In this document: positions 54,728-63,678 of the stretch, one piece after another
How positions within the stretch are numbered: the first letter of the stretch is position 1
How the letters are laid out: the number at the start of each line of letters is the position of its first letter
Origin: Chryseobacterium echinoideorum
GTDB lineage: Bacteria > Bacteroidota > Bacteroidia > Flavobacteriales > Weeksellaceae
Assembly (NCBI RefSeq): GCF_007474535.1
Contig: NZ_VKNW01000008.1
Span: 124,001 to 188,000, forward strand
Direction of reading: 5' to 3'
Length of the DNA: 64,000 nt
Notes under the pieces: model-generated
Database searches by the model: none
Seen by the model: the letters and a program-made list of their open reading frames with translations, nothing else
What the model was told of the DNA's origin: nothing
Position numbers and translations under genes: made by a program

Positions 54728-56884
54728 GTGGCAAAAATTACCTTTTACAGACAGCTGGATTCGATGGATTGCGGACCGACATGTCTTAGGATAATTACAA
54801 AATATTTCGGAAAGAATTTTTCAGCGGAATATCTTCGCCTGATTACGCTTCAGTCCAGAGTAGGAGTGAGTTTTCATGATCTCATTTCTGCTTCTCAGGA
54901 ACTGGGTTTTGAAGCTCTTGCAGTAGAAACTGATTTTGAAAAGTTGATGTCCGAAGCTCCGAAACCCTGCATTCTGCATTGGAAGAAAGAACATTTTGTA
55001 GTCTTACTTCCACAGGAAAAAGAGGGTGAAATACTTATTGCTGATCCTGAATATGGTAAAGTTTTGCTCTCTGAAGATGAGTTTAAAAGTAACTGGCTTC
55101 AGAATAATGAAACAGGGAAAGCTCTTTTGCTGCAGCCTACTCAGAATTTTTATGATAAAAAAGAAGAGAGAGTTCAGGAAGGTTTTGGTTTTCTTTTCTC
55201 TTATCTCAAACCTCACAAAAGGTCTTTGATTGTATTGGTTTTTACCTTGCTTCTGACGAGCATTATCACCCTAGCTTTTCCTTTTCTTACACAGAATCTC
55301 GTAGATAAAGGAATCAATTCTAAGGATAAAAATCTGGTTTTAATGATCATCGCTGCTCAGATTTTCCTTTTTTCCGGAAATAGCATGATGGAGCTGATAA
55401 GAAGCTGGATTATGCTTAAAGTCAATACGAAAGTCAATATTAAACTGATCAGTGATTTTATAGAAAAACTCATACAACTTCCGGTTTCTTATTTTGAATC
55501 AAAAAAGCTGGGTGATATTCAGCAGAGGATTTTAGATCACCAGAGAATCAATTCTTTTCTTTCTACCAATACGCTTTCAATTCTTTTTTCGTTTTTAAAT
55601 CTCATCGTTTTTTCAGTGGTTTTGGGAATTTATAATCTCATCATTTTACTGATATTCTTTGTTTTGAGTGCGCTTTCGGTCATCTGGATTTCTGTTTTTT
55701 TAAACCGGAGAAAAATTTTAGACCAGAAAGAATTTGTTCTTAACAGTAAGAATCAAAATATTTTAAACGAAATGGTTTTGGGAATGTCTGAAATCAAAAT
55801 TAATCAGTCAGAAAACTTCCAGAGAACAAAATGGGAAAATCTGCAGCATGACGTTTTTGAAAGAAATAAAAAAGCATTAAAGCTTTCGCAATATCAGATG
55901 ATTGGTGCAGGTTTTATCTCTCAGCTCAAAAATATTCTCATCACAGGATTTGCAGCTTTTTCGGTCATTGATGGCGATCTTACTTTGGGGATGATGCTCG
56001 CCATAAGTTTTATTGTTGGTCAGATGAATTCGCCTTTCGATCAGCTTTTATATTTCATAGAAATTTCTCAGGATGCAAAATTGAGTCTGGAAAGAATTGC
56101 AGAGGTTCATACCAAACCGGTAGAAAATACAGCTCAGAAACTTAAAGAAATTAATAATAATAGTGATATTGTACTCAATAATGTCAACTTCGGTTTTGGA
56201 GATTTTGATATTCTGAAAAATTTGAATGCCGTTATTCCTCATGGAAAAGTAACAGCAATTGTAGGAGAAAGCGGAAGCGGAAAAACTACGCTTTTTAAAC
56301 TTCTTCTTCGTTTTTATGAACCTGATTCAGGACAGATTGATTTCGGCGGAACCACGTTATCGGATATTTCCCTTAATGAATGGCGCAAGATCACGGGAAC
56401 TGTTTTGCAGGAAGGTTTTGTCTTTTCTGAAAGTATTCGCAGAAATATAACTTTGAAACAGGATAATATTGATGAAAATCTGTTGAATTATGCCGTAAAA
56501 GTTGCAAATTTGCAGAAGCTAATTCAGCAGTTACCGCAAGGTTTGGATACCATTGTCGGAAACGATGGAATTGGTCTGAGTACAGGACAAAAACAACGAA
56601 TTTTAATCGCAAGAGCAATCTACAAAAATCCGTCTGTTTTTCTTTTGGATGAAGCAACGAGTGCTCTGGATGCACAAAATGAAAAGGAAATCATGGAAAA
56701 TCTTTTTAATTTTTTTAAAGGAAAAACCGTGATTATCATTGCACACCGTCTTAGTACGGTAAAAAATGCAGACCAGATTCTTGTTTTGAATGACGGAACT
56801 TTTATTGAAAAAGGAACTCATGCCGAATTGCTGGAAAAGAAAAAGTTTTATTTTAATTTAGTAAGTAATCAAGTAGGAATATAA
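54728..56884 (+). CDS. C39-peptidase ABC exporter of the graspetide, GTG start
   Basis: A 718-residue bacteriocin-type ABC transporter. The C39 peptidase domain (1-140) has Cys15 in DSMDCGPTC, His89 in EHFVVL and Asp106 in IADPEYG, and would cut after the precursor's Gly-Gly. Six membrane helices (about 165-440) are followed by the ATPase with Walker A GESGSGKTT (513-521), signature LSTGQKQRILIARAI and Walker B SVFLLDEATSALD. The start is GTG at 54728, as no ATG precedes the peptidase domain. The epimerase gene begins 4 bases downstream. Confidence 0.93.
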   Translation: MAKITFYRQLDSMDCGPTCLRIITKYFGKNFSAEYLRLITLQSRVGVSFHDLISASQELGFEALAVETDFEKLMSEAPKPCILHWKKEHFVVLLPQEKEGEILIADPEYGKVLLSEDEFKSNWLQNNETGKALLLQPTQNFYDKKEERVQEGFGFLFSYLKPHKRSLIVLVFTLLLTSIITLAFPFLTQNLVDKGINSKDKNLVLMIIAAQIFLFSGNSMMELIRSWIMLKVNTKVNIKLISDFIEKLIQLPVSYFESKKLGDIQQRILDHQRINSFLSTNTLSILFSFLNLIVFSVVLGIYNLIILLIFFVLSALSVIWISVFLNRRKILDQKEFVLNSKNQNILNEMVLGMSEIKINQSENFQRTKWENLQHDVFERNKKALKLSQYQMIGAGFISQLKNILITGFAAFSVIDGDLTLGMMLAISFIVGQMNSPFDQLLYFIEISQDAKLSLERIAEVHTKPVENTAQKLKEINNNSDIVLNNVNFGFGDFDILKNLNAVIPHGKVTAIVGESGSGKTTLFKLLLRFYEPDSGQIDFGGTTLSDISLNEWRKITGTVLQEGFVFSESIRRNITLKQDNIDENLLNYAVKVANLQKLIQQLPQGLDTIVGNDGIGLSTGQKQRILIARAIYKNPSVFLLDEATSALDAQNEKEIMENLFNFFKGKTVIIIAHRLSTVKNADQILVLNDGTFIEKGTHAELLEKKKFYFNLVSNQVGI

Positions 56885-56887
56885 TTA

Positions 56888-57904
56888 ATGGTTTTCGTAA
56901 CAGGTGCTACAGGAATTTTAGGCCGGGTAATCGTTTTAGAACTTTTGAAGAAAGGGAGAAACGTACGTGCAGCCAAAAGACCGACCAGTAATTTAATGGA
57001 AGTAAAAAATTCTTACCGTTATTACACCGAAAATTCTGATGATTTTTTCAGCAGAATTGAATGGTTGGATGTTGATTTTGAAGATATTCATTCTGTTGAA
57101 GCTGCCTTAAAAGATGTTACGGAAGTCTATCATTGTGCTGCCAAAGTAGGGTACGACCCCAAAGACAGTAAAGAAATTTGCCTAACCAACATAAAAAGTA
57201 CTGAGAATCTTTTGTATGCCTGTGAAAGCTCCTCTGTTGAAAAATTTCTTCACGTAAGTTCTATTGCAGTTTTAGATTTATTCAACGAAAACGGAGAGCT
57301 TGATGAAAGCTCAGATTTTAATCCTAAGGAAGATCATTCTGCCTATGCGATTTCAAAACATATTTCAGAAATGGAAGTTTGGCGCGCTTCTGCGGAGGGT
57401 TTGAATACCATCATCATCAATCCGGGAATGATTATAGGAACCGGTAATTGGGGGAAAAGCAGCGGAGATGTTTTTCCTACTTTTGAAAATAACAGCTTTA
57501 CATTTTCCGGAGGTACGAGTTACGTAGATGTAAGAGATGTTGCAGAAATTGCTTTAAGTCTGATGGAGAAAGAAAAATTCGGTGAGCGTTTTGTGATTGT
57601 TTCCGAGACTAAAAAATATGCTGAAATAGGACAGCAGATCAGAAAAAAATTAGGTCTTAAAGAAGCTAAAATTATCCCCAAAAATCTTCTTCAGATCGGC
57701 AGAGTTGTCAATATATTGTTCGGATGGATTTTCCCCCAGTTGAGAATGGCAACAAAAACAAATATAGAGGCGGTTTCAAACCTGAATTTCATTTCAAATA
57801 AAAAAATAAAAGACAGACTGGGGTATCAGTTTATTCCTGTTTCAGAAAGTATAGACTTTCATCTTAATCATTATATTAACGACAAAAAGCTGAATAAAAA
57901 GTAA
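56888..57904 (+). CDS. NAD-dependent epimerase/dehydratase family protein
   Basis: A 338-residue extended short-chain dehydrogenase. The NAD(P)-binding motif VTGATGILGRVIV (4-16), EVYHCAAKVGYDP, the Ser of LHVSSIAVLD, YAISKHISE with the Tyr-x-x-x-Lys pair, and INPGMIIGTGNWG are present. It resembles the 3beta-HSD/dihydroflavonol reductase-like group. It follows the exporter by 3 bases and precedes an acyl-CoA ligase with a 1-base overlap, so it may be read with the graspetide genes. It more likely belongs with the ligase as a lipid enzyme. Confidence 0.85.
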   Translation: MVFVTGATGILGRVIVLELLKKGRNVRAAKRPTSNLMEVKNSYRYYTENSDDFFSRIEWLDVDFEDIHSVEAALKDVTEVYHCAAKVGYDPKDSKEICLTNIKSTENLLYACESSSVEKFLHVSSIAVLDLFNENGELDESSDFNPKEDHSAYAISKHISEMEVWRASAEGLNTIIINPGMIIGTGNWGKSSGDVFPTFENNSFTFSGGTSYVDVRDVAEIALSLMEKEKFGERFVIVSETKKYAEIGQQIRKKLGLKEAKIIPKNLLQIGRVVNILFGWIFPQLRMATKTNIEAVSNLNFISNKKIKDRLGYQFIPVSESIDFHLNHYINDKKLNKK

Positions 57905-59673
57905 TGAATCTTGCAGAGGCAATCATCAGAAAAAATGTAGAAAAACATCCTATAAAATCAGCAGTTGGCTTTAAGAAAAAAGATTCGGGGTGGAAGGAAC
58001 TAAGCTGGAAGAAATTCAGCGAAATTATCTATAAAACTGCCAATGCACTGAAAAATTCGGGGATTGGAGAGAATGATAAAGTTGCGATCTATGCAGACAA
58101 TTCAGCAGAATGGATGATATTCGATCTGGCTGTATTATCGGTAGGAGCCATTACTGTTCCTATTTATTCAACCAATAATGGTGAACAGACAGAGTTCATT
58201 CTCAGTGATTCAGGCTCGAAAATGATTTTGGTGGGAAATCAGTCTCAGTACGATTCTTGTTTAGAAATTTTACAAAAACAAAATACTCAGCTTACAACCA
58301 TCATTGTTTCTAAAAAAGCAGTCTGGATTAAAAAAGAATTCAACAGTTTTTACTTGGAAGATTTTATTGCTAAATCGTCTCCAAAATTTGAATTTGCCAA
58401 TAAAGAAGATGATGACACTGCAACATTGATCTATACATCAGGTACTACAGGAGCACCAAAAGGAGTGATGCTTTCGCATGGTAATTTTATCAATGCTTTT
58501 GATGCGCACTTTGATTATTTTAAATTCAGGAATTTTGAAGAAGAATTGTCACTGGCGTTTTTACCTTTAACCCACGTGTTTGAAAGAAGCTGGAGTTTAC
58601 TGTGCCTTTATGGTGGTGCAAGAGTTTATTTTCTGGAAGATCCGAAAGATATTGCCAAAACTCTGGAAGAAGTAAAACCAACGATGATGTGCGCTGTTCC
58701 GAGATTTTTTCAGAAAATTTATGCAGGAGTTTTAGAAAAAGCAGAAGAAGGTTCTTCTTTAAAAAAGAAAATTTTCAGCTGGGCATTAGAAACAGGATGG
58801 CAAACTGCGGAATTAAAAAGAAATGAAAAAGCAATCCCTTTTGGATTAAAGATAAAAGAAACTGTTGCCGATCTTTTGGTTTTCAGTAAAGTAAAGGAGA
58901 AAATGGGTGGCAGGCTTTGGTTTCTTCCATGTGGAGGAGCCTCTTTATCACCTGAAGTAACCCGTTTTTTTGAATCTATCGGTATTCATGTAACGGTGGG
59001 TTATGGTTTAACCGAGACAACTGCAACATTAACGGCTCTGCCTTTTACTCATTTTGAACACGGCAGTTGTGGGAAACCTTTGCCCGGAGTTGAAATAAGA
59101 ATCGGAGAACAGGACGAAATTCAGGCAAAAGGAAATGGTATCATGAAAGGATATTATAAAAAATCTGAAGAAACCGAAAAAGTTTTTACTGATGACGGCT
59201 GGTTTAAAACCGGGGATGCAGGAAGATTTGATGATCATGGAAATCTTTTCATTACAGATCGTATCAAAGATCTTATGAAAACTTCCAACGGAAAATACAT
59301 TGCGCCGCAGCAGATAGAAAATCTTCTTACCAATAATAATTTTATTCAGCAGATCACTTTAATTGCAGAAGGACGCCAGTTTGTTTCTGCTTTAATTGTT
59401 CCGAATTTTGAGTTTTTAACAGACTTTTTAAAGAAAAACAACATCAGTTTTACCAATTGGGAAGAGATTGTCAACAAAAAAGAAATTGTAGATTTCTATA
59501 AAGAAAAAATAAAAGAACTTCAATCGCATCTTTCAGATTTTGAAAAAGTAAAAAAGTTTACGTTAATGCCGGCTGAATTTGAGATCGGCAACGGAGAAAT
59601 TACTCCTACTTTAAAAGTAAAAAGAAATGTTGTACTGAAGAAGTATGCTGATGTGATCGAAAAAATGTATTGA
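57904..59673 (+). CDS. Long-chain fatty acid-CoA ligase (AMP-forming)
   Basis: A 589-residue adenylate-forming enzyme that activates fatty acids to acyl-CoA. Motifs are LIYTSGTTGAPKGVMLSH (A3, near 180-197), LAFLPLTHVFERS, VGYGLTETTATLT (A5), DDGWFKTGDAGRFDDHGNLFITDRIKDL (A7-A8) and the C-terminal NGKYIAPQQIENLL and TPTLKVKRNVVLKKY, with Lys of A10. It is of the FAA1/COG1022 type. The start ATG overlaps the stop of the epimerase gene by one base (TAATG). Confidence 0.93.
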   Translation: MNLAEAIIRKNVEKHPIKSAVGFKKKDSGWKELSWKKFSEIIYKTANALKNSGIGENDKVAIYADNSAEWMIFDLAVLSVGAITVPIYSTNNGEQTEFILSDSGSKMILVGNQSQYDSCLEILQKQNTQLTTIIVSKKAVWIKKEFNSFYLEDFIAKSSPKFEFANKEDDDTATLIYTSGTTGAPKGVMLSHGNFINAFDAHFDYFKFRNFEEELSLAFLPLTHVFERSWSLLCLYGGARVYFLEDPKDIAKTLEEVKPTMMCAVPRFFQKIYAGVLEKAEEGSSLKKKIFSWALETGWQTAELKRNEKAIPFGLKIKETVADLLVFSKVKEKMGGRLWFLPCGGASLSPEVTRFFESIGIHVTVGYGLTETTATLTALPFTHFEHGSCGKPLPGVEIRIGEQDEIQAKGNGIMKGYYKKSEETEKVFTDDGWFKTGDAGRFDDHGNLFITDRIKDLMKTSNGKYIAPQQIENLLTNNNFIQQITLIAEGRQFVSALIVPNFEFLTDFLKKNNISFTNWEEIVNKKEIVDFYKEKIKELQSHLSDFEKVKKFTLMPAEFEIGNGEITPTLKVKRNVVLKKYADVIEKMY

Positions 59674-59681
59674 TTAAGAGA

Positions 59682-60104
59682 ATGTTGAAAATAGAATTTG
59701 AAGAGCCCAATTATGAATTGTGTGAGTGTTGCGGAAATACAACTATAAAGCTTACTCGTTTTGTGTACGAAGATGAGAATGCTTTTGCAATCTATTATAT
59801 TTCTTTTACTAAGGGTCATAGCGATAAAGACGTTTTAGGATTAATATCTATAGGGGATTGGGGGACTGATGAAGTTCCAGAATGTAGAACTTCATTTTTA
59901 TTTAAACTATGGTTTGATGATAATACTTCTTATGTACGTATTTTAGACGGTAATGAATCTCCATGGAATTCTGATATTTTAGGGAAAATACTACAAAGAG
60001 AAGACGCTTTGAATCATCCATGGATAAAAGATGTTTATCATATTACAGATCATATTGTAGAAGAAGATCAAGAGGTTATTGAGCATTTAATCGGAAATAA
60101 CTAA
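59682..60104 (+). CDS. Unknown protein with CxxC motif
   Basis: A 140-residue protein from the ATG at 59682; an in-frame TTG at 59670 overlaps the ligase stop. No family is recognised with confidence. The N-terminus has CECCGNTT (a possible zinc or redox knuckle), followed by a mixed alpha/beta part (YYISFTKGHSDKDVLGLISIGDWG, FKLWFDDNTSYVRILDG, LGKILQREDALNHPWIKDVYHITDHIVEED). There is no signal peptide. It is in the same orientation as its neighbours and probably co-transcribed with mvaD. Confidence 0.65.
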   Translation: MLKIEFEEPNYELCECCGNTTIKLTRFVYEDENAFAIYYISFTKGHSDKDVLGLISIGDWGTDEVPECRTSFLFKLWFDDNTSYVRILDGNESPWNSDILGKILQREDALNHPWIKDVYHITDHIVEEDQEVIEHLIGNN

Positions 60105-60118
60105 ATTAATTTTAAGGT

Positions 60119-61177
60119 ATGACAACAAAAGAATTTTTAGGAAAAGATAATTTCACAGTAAAAAATAGATCAGTTTCAGAGAGCTGTCCGTCTAATATTG
60201 CATTAATTAAATATTGGGGGAAATATAAAGACCAGATTCCGGCAAACCCGAGCATCAGTTTTACTTTGAACCATTGCAAAACCAATACTGAAATAGAGTT
60301 TTTTGCTAACGAATCATTTTCTGTTAAAACTTTTTTAGCTGGAAATGAAGAAATAAAATTTGCTGAAAAAATTGAAAAATATTTCAGGACTATTGAACCG
60401 TATTTACCTTGGATTTTAAAAGGGAAATACATCATCAAAACAGAAAATACATTTCCTCACAGTTCGGGAATTGCGAGTTCTGCATCTGGTTTTGGAGCTA
60501 TTGCCAAATGTCTGATGAAGCTTGATGAAGAGTTCACTGGAAAAACTTCAGAAGAAGAGTCATTGAAAAAAGCTTCTTTTTTAGCAAGATTGGGAAGCGG
60601 AAGTGCATGCAGAAGTCTCTATAGCGGATTGGTTGTTTGGGGGAAATCGGATGAGGTGGCAGGAAGTTCGGATCTATTTGCGGTTAAATATTCTGATGCT
60701 GAAATTCATCCTGTTTTCAAAGATTTTAACGATTGGGTTTTATTGATTCATGAAGGTGTGAAGAGTGTTTCTTCAACGGTTGGTCATGGGCTGATGAATT
60801 CTAATCCTTTTGCAGAAAGAAGATTTCAGGAAGCCAGAGAGAATTTTGTTCCGATGAAGGAAATCCTGAAATCCGGAAATATGGAAGATTTCATTAAACT
60901 GGTGGAGCATGAAGCTTTAACTCTTCATGCGATGATGATGATGAGCGAACCAGCTTTTATTTTAATGAAAACCGGAACTTTAGAAGTGATTAATAAAATT
61001 TGGGATTTCAGAAGAGAAACAAATTTACCATTATTTTTTACTTTGGATGCAGGAGCAAATGTTCATTTACTGTTCCCGAATGACGGTTCCGAAGAACAAA
61101 TAAAATCATTTATTCAATCTGAATTGCTGCAGCATACCCAAAACAATGGAGTTGTGAAGGATGTGATGAAATGGTAA
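60119..61177 (+). CDS. mvaD: Diphosphomevalonate decarboxylase
   Basis: Converts mevalonate 5-diphosphate to isopentenyl diphosphate in the mevalonate route. The 352-residue GHMP-kinase-fold protein has CPSNIALIKYWGKY near 22-35, SFTLNHC, the GHMP glycine loop PHSSGIASSASGFGAIA, GSGSACRSLYSGLVVW and FTLDAGANVHLL near the end with the catalytic Asp. It marks use of the mevalonate pathway, as in Chryseobacterium, although pdxJ indicates DXP is also made. The next gene overlaps by 7 bases. Confidence 0.95.
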   Translation: MTTKEFLGKDNFTVKNRSVSESCPSNIALIKYWGKYKDQIPANPSISFTLNHCKTNTEIEFFANESFSVKTFLAGNEEIKFAEKIEKYFRTIEPYLPWILKGKYIIKTENTFPHSSGIASSASGFGAIAKCLMKLDEEFTGKTSEEESLKKASFLARLGSGSACRSLYSGLVVWGKSDEVAGSSDLFAVKYSDAEIHPVFKDFNDWVLLIHEGVKSVSSTVGHGLMNSNPFAERRFQEARENFVPMKEILKSGNMEDFIKLVEHEALTLHAMMMMSEPAFILMKTGTLEVINKIWDFRRETNLPLFFTLDAGANVHLLFPNDGSEEQIKSFIQSELLQHTQNNGVVKDVMKW

Positions 61178-61746
61178 GAAACTTTCATATTAGGAAGCGA
61201 AAAATATCTAGAATCAATAATCATTTTTGTAAGAAGCAGATTCCGGATAAAGTCGTGGTGGAAAAAAGTAAAATTTCGTATGCACAATATTTCATTATTC
61301 CATCAATTTTTACTTTTATAGGTTTACAATATTTTAAACAGAGTAATTTTAATCCTACTTTTTTGTTATTGATATTGTTTGGTGTTGTATTTAGTTTTGG
61401 TTTGAACATTTTTCTAAGAAGAAAATTCAGAAAAAATCCCGAAATTGTTTTAAATAAAAAAGGAATAACTTTCTCAAACAGCAGAACAATTTTTTGGAAT
61501 GAGATTGAATTCTACCACTTGCGGCATAAAAACTTAATTTTAAGAATTTTTGTAAAATGTAAAAATGAAGATTTTCTTCTTGAATTTAAAGATTTACCAA
61601 TTTCAAAGGTTAAATTAAAAGTTTTGTTCAACTCTTTTTATAGAAAATACAACAGTCAAAAACCTGCATATAAACCCATCATTAATGATGTTTTGGAAAT
61701 GAGTTATGTAAAAACCGACAGTTATTTAGATAATACAATTCTTTAG
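61171..61746 (+). CDS. Unknown two-helix membrane protein
   Basis: A 191-residue protein of unknown family. A basic N-terminal part (MVRNFHIRKRKISRINNHFCKK) is followed by two hydrophobic segments at about 42-56 and 63-82 (YAQYFIIPSIFTFIGLQYF, FLLLILFGVVFSFGLNIFL). A cytosolic C-terminal region follows with a short PH-like strand series (IVLNKKGITFSNSRTIFWNEIEFYHLRHKNLIL). The seven-base overlap with mvaD indicates co-transcription. Confidence 0.6.
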   Translation: MVRNFHIRKRKISRINNHFCKKQIPDKVVVEKSKISYAQYFIIPSIFTFIGLQYFKQSNFNPTFLLLILFGVVFSFGLNIFLRRKFRKNPEIVLNKKGITFSNSRTIFWNEIEFYHLRHKNLILRIFVKCKNEDFLLEFKDLPISKVKLKVLFNSFYRKYNSQKPAYKPIINDVLEMSYVKTDSYLDNTIL

Positions 61747-61889
61747 GTTTAAAAGAAAAAAATTATTATATGTATAATAATTATACTACCTTTTATGTTA
61801 ATTATCGTGAATTATTAAAAAGATGTACCTATTGAAGCCTGATAAAAAAACAAAGCAATCAATTGTTTTAGGATTTTAAAAATCTTTGA

Positions 61890-61937
61890 TATTTTTGGTA
61901 CGATGGCTAAAAAAGCAAACTTATTTGCTTTTTAATT
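61890..61937 (+). other. Isolated promoter-hairpin unit, possible tiny transcript
   Basis: TATTTTTG (61890-61897) matches a -7 box. From about 61904 a transcript would run into AAAAAGCAAA/TTTGCTTTTT, a 10-bp hairpin at 61911-61934 followed by AATTTTTAG. The short frame ATGGCTAAAAAAGCA... would encode only 10 residues. The 232-base gap 61747-61978 otherwise holds nothing recognised. Confidence 0.35.
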
Positions 61938-61978
61938 TTTAGATTTATAGAACACGATAGCAAATATTAATTTCATAA

Positions 61979-63064
61979 TCAGTCTTCTTTTGCTTCTTTG
62001 TCACGCTCCCCGTTTTCTTCTTTTCCTTCCTGAATCATTTCTTCGGCTTCCTGTTTTTCTTCCGCATCAGCTGTATCAATTTGTTCTTCCTGTTCGTGGT
62101 TTTTATGATCAATATAAAACTCACAATAAACAGGAAGATGATCTGAACCAAAATTTTCTAAGGTTTTTAATTTTTCTATGAAAATATCTTCACTGTGAAA
62201 CATCAGATCAATCGGAAATCTGAATAGTTTATATTTTGCGTGAAATGTTGACAAAAAAGCATGACCAATTCTCGGGTCAATCAGTTTGCTGGTCTTTCTG
62301 AATAATATGGAAGATCTAGACCAGGCGACATTATTGAAATCTCCTACAACAATTACCGGCTGATCAATTTCGCAGATTCTTTTTGCGGTACACAGAAGAT
62401 CCCCATCTCTTTCCTTTGATGTTTCTTCCTCTGTCGGGCTTGGCGGTGGCGGATGAACCCCGAAAAATACGAAGCTGAAACCATCATCTGTTTTCAAATG
62501 TGCTTCAATACTGGGAATGTCATCTGCAACAAAAAAGTGAGTTTTAGATTCTTCAATTTTAATTTTGGAATAAAAATGCATTCCGTAGGTGTTTTCCAGC
62601 GTTACTTTATGATGATACGGATAGTCTTTCTCCAGAACCCTCAAAGCGTTTTCCCAATCGTCATTGCTTTCCATCGTTAAAAACATTTCAGGCTTACAGG
62701 TGTTGATAAGATTGATAAATCTTTGATAATCTGTATTAAACTGATAAATATTGGCAGATATAAAATGAATTTTCTTAGATGAATTTTTTCCCGGATGATT
62801 TTTTCTTACCCGGTACAGTGGGGTATATTTAATAAGAATTAAACCGTGATAAATGAAAAGAAGTATCAGAAAACTCTGAAAATACCAAAAGTATGAAAGC
62901 GAACTTTTGATCGCAAATCCCATCAGAAAAACCAAAAATGTAATAATGGTGACCTGAATTTTTCCAAAATCAGGAACTCTGAAAACCCAATGCTGACTTG
63001 GGATTCTTGGAAAAGCAGAAAATAGAAACAACAGAATAACAAGTATATAATAAACAGTCGGCAT
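61979..63064 (-). CDS. Endonuclease/exonuclease/phosphatase family protein
   Basis: A 361-residue protein. Two to three membrane segments (residues 3-16, 34-52, 57-77) anchor an EEP-fold domain (about 95-320) with SANIYQFNTDYQRFINLI, LTMESNDDW (metal Glu), VVGDFNNVAWSRSS (Asp and Asn) and ENFGSDHLPV (catalytic Asp-His). A highly charged Glu/Lys/Asp tail (325-361) follows. Membrane-bound EEP enzymes of Bacteroidota may be nucleases or sphingomyelinase-like lipases. The activity is unresolved. Confidence 0.85.
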   Translation of the reverse strand: MPTVYYILVILLFLFSAFPRIPSQHWVFRVPDFGKIQVTIITFLVFLMGFAIKSSLSYFWYFQSFLILLFIYHGLILIKYTPLYRVRKNHPGKNSSKKIHFISANIYQFNTDYQRFINLINTCKPEMFLTMESNDDWENALRVLEKDYPYHHKVTLENTYGMHFYSKIKIEESKTHFFVADDIPSIEAHLKTDDGFSFVFFGVHPPPPSPTEEETSKERDGDLLCTAKRICEIDQPVIVVGDFNNVAWSRSSILFRKTSKLIDPRIGHAFLSTFHAKYKLFRFPIDLMFHSEDIFIEKLKTLENFGSDHLPVYCEFYIDHKNHEQEEQIDTADAEEKQEAEEMIQEGKEENGERDKEAKED

Positions 63065-63225
63065 GTAGTTTTAATAAAGAGATAAATTTAAGCTATTTTT
63101 GGCTGATTGTGGTAATAATCAGATTTAAACTTTATTCATTTAACAAAAACTGTTCTCAATTTTTTTTTAATTTTAAATTTTTAATACCCATTTCATAAAA
63201 TTTAATGAATATAAATAGTCTCAAT

Positions 63226-63678
63226 ATGACCAACAGAATATTATTTACTTTAATCCTAATAAACAGTTTCTGCTTTGGACAGACTTCTGATGAAAATTCT
63301 GTGAAAGAAGTTATCAATTCGCTATTTACAGCAATGAAAAATACAGATTCTGAAACGGTACAGGCTTTATTTACAGATCAAGCTATATTGCAGACAATTA
63401 CAAAGGATGGAAATGCAAAAACAGAGGATGTGAAAGAGTTTATATCTTCATTTTCCAAATTTTCTAAAAATGATCTTGATGAAAGAATAATTTTTGCAAA
63501 TATCAGTATTGATGGTGATTTAGCAAGTGTTTTTACGCCGTATTCGTTTTACTTTAAAGGGAAGTTTTCACATTGCGGAGCTAACAGTTTTCAGTTGATA
63601 AGACAAAACGGAAGATGGAAAATTCACTATTTAATTGATACAAGAAGAAAAGAAAACTGTAAAGAAATTTTAAAATGA
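63226..63678 (+). CDS. Exported NTF2-like (SnoaL) protein
   Basis: A 150-residue protein with a signal peptide (MTNRILFTLILINSFCFGQ). The ATG at 63226 is preferred over 63205 because it begins the signal. The mature domain resembles NTF2-like/DUF4440 proteins: VKEVINSLFTAMKNTDSETVQALFTDQAIL, a central helical part and CGANSFQLIRQNGRWKIHYLIDTRR. Function unknown. The glyoxalase-family gene overlaps its stop by three bases (AATGA). Confidence 0.75.
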   Translation: MTNRILFTLILINSFCFGQTSDENSVKEVINSLFTAMKNTDSETVQALFTDQAILQTITKDGNAKTEDVKEFISSFSKFSKNDLDERIIFANISIDGDLASVFTPYSFYFKGKFSHCGANSFQLIRQNGRWKIHYLIDTRRKENCKEILK

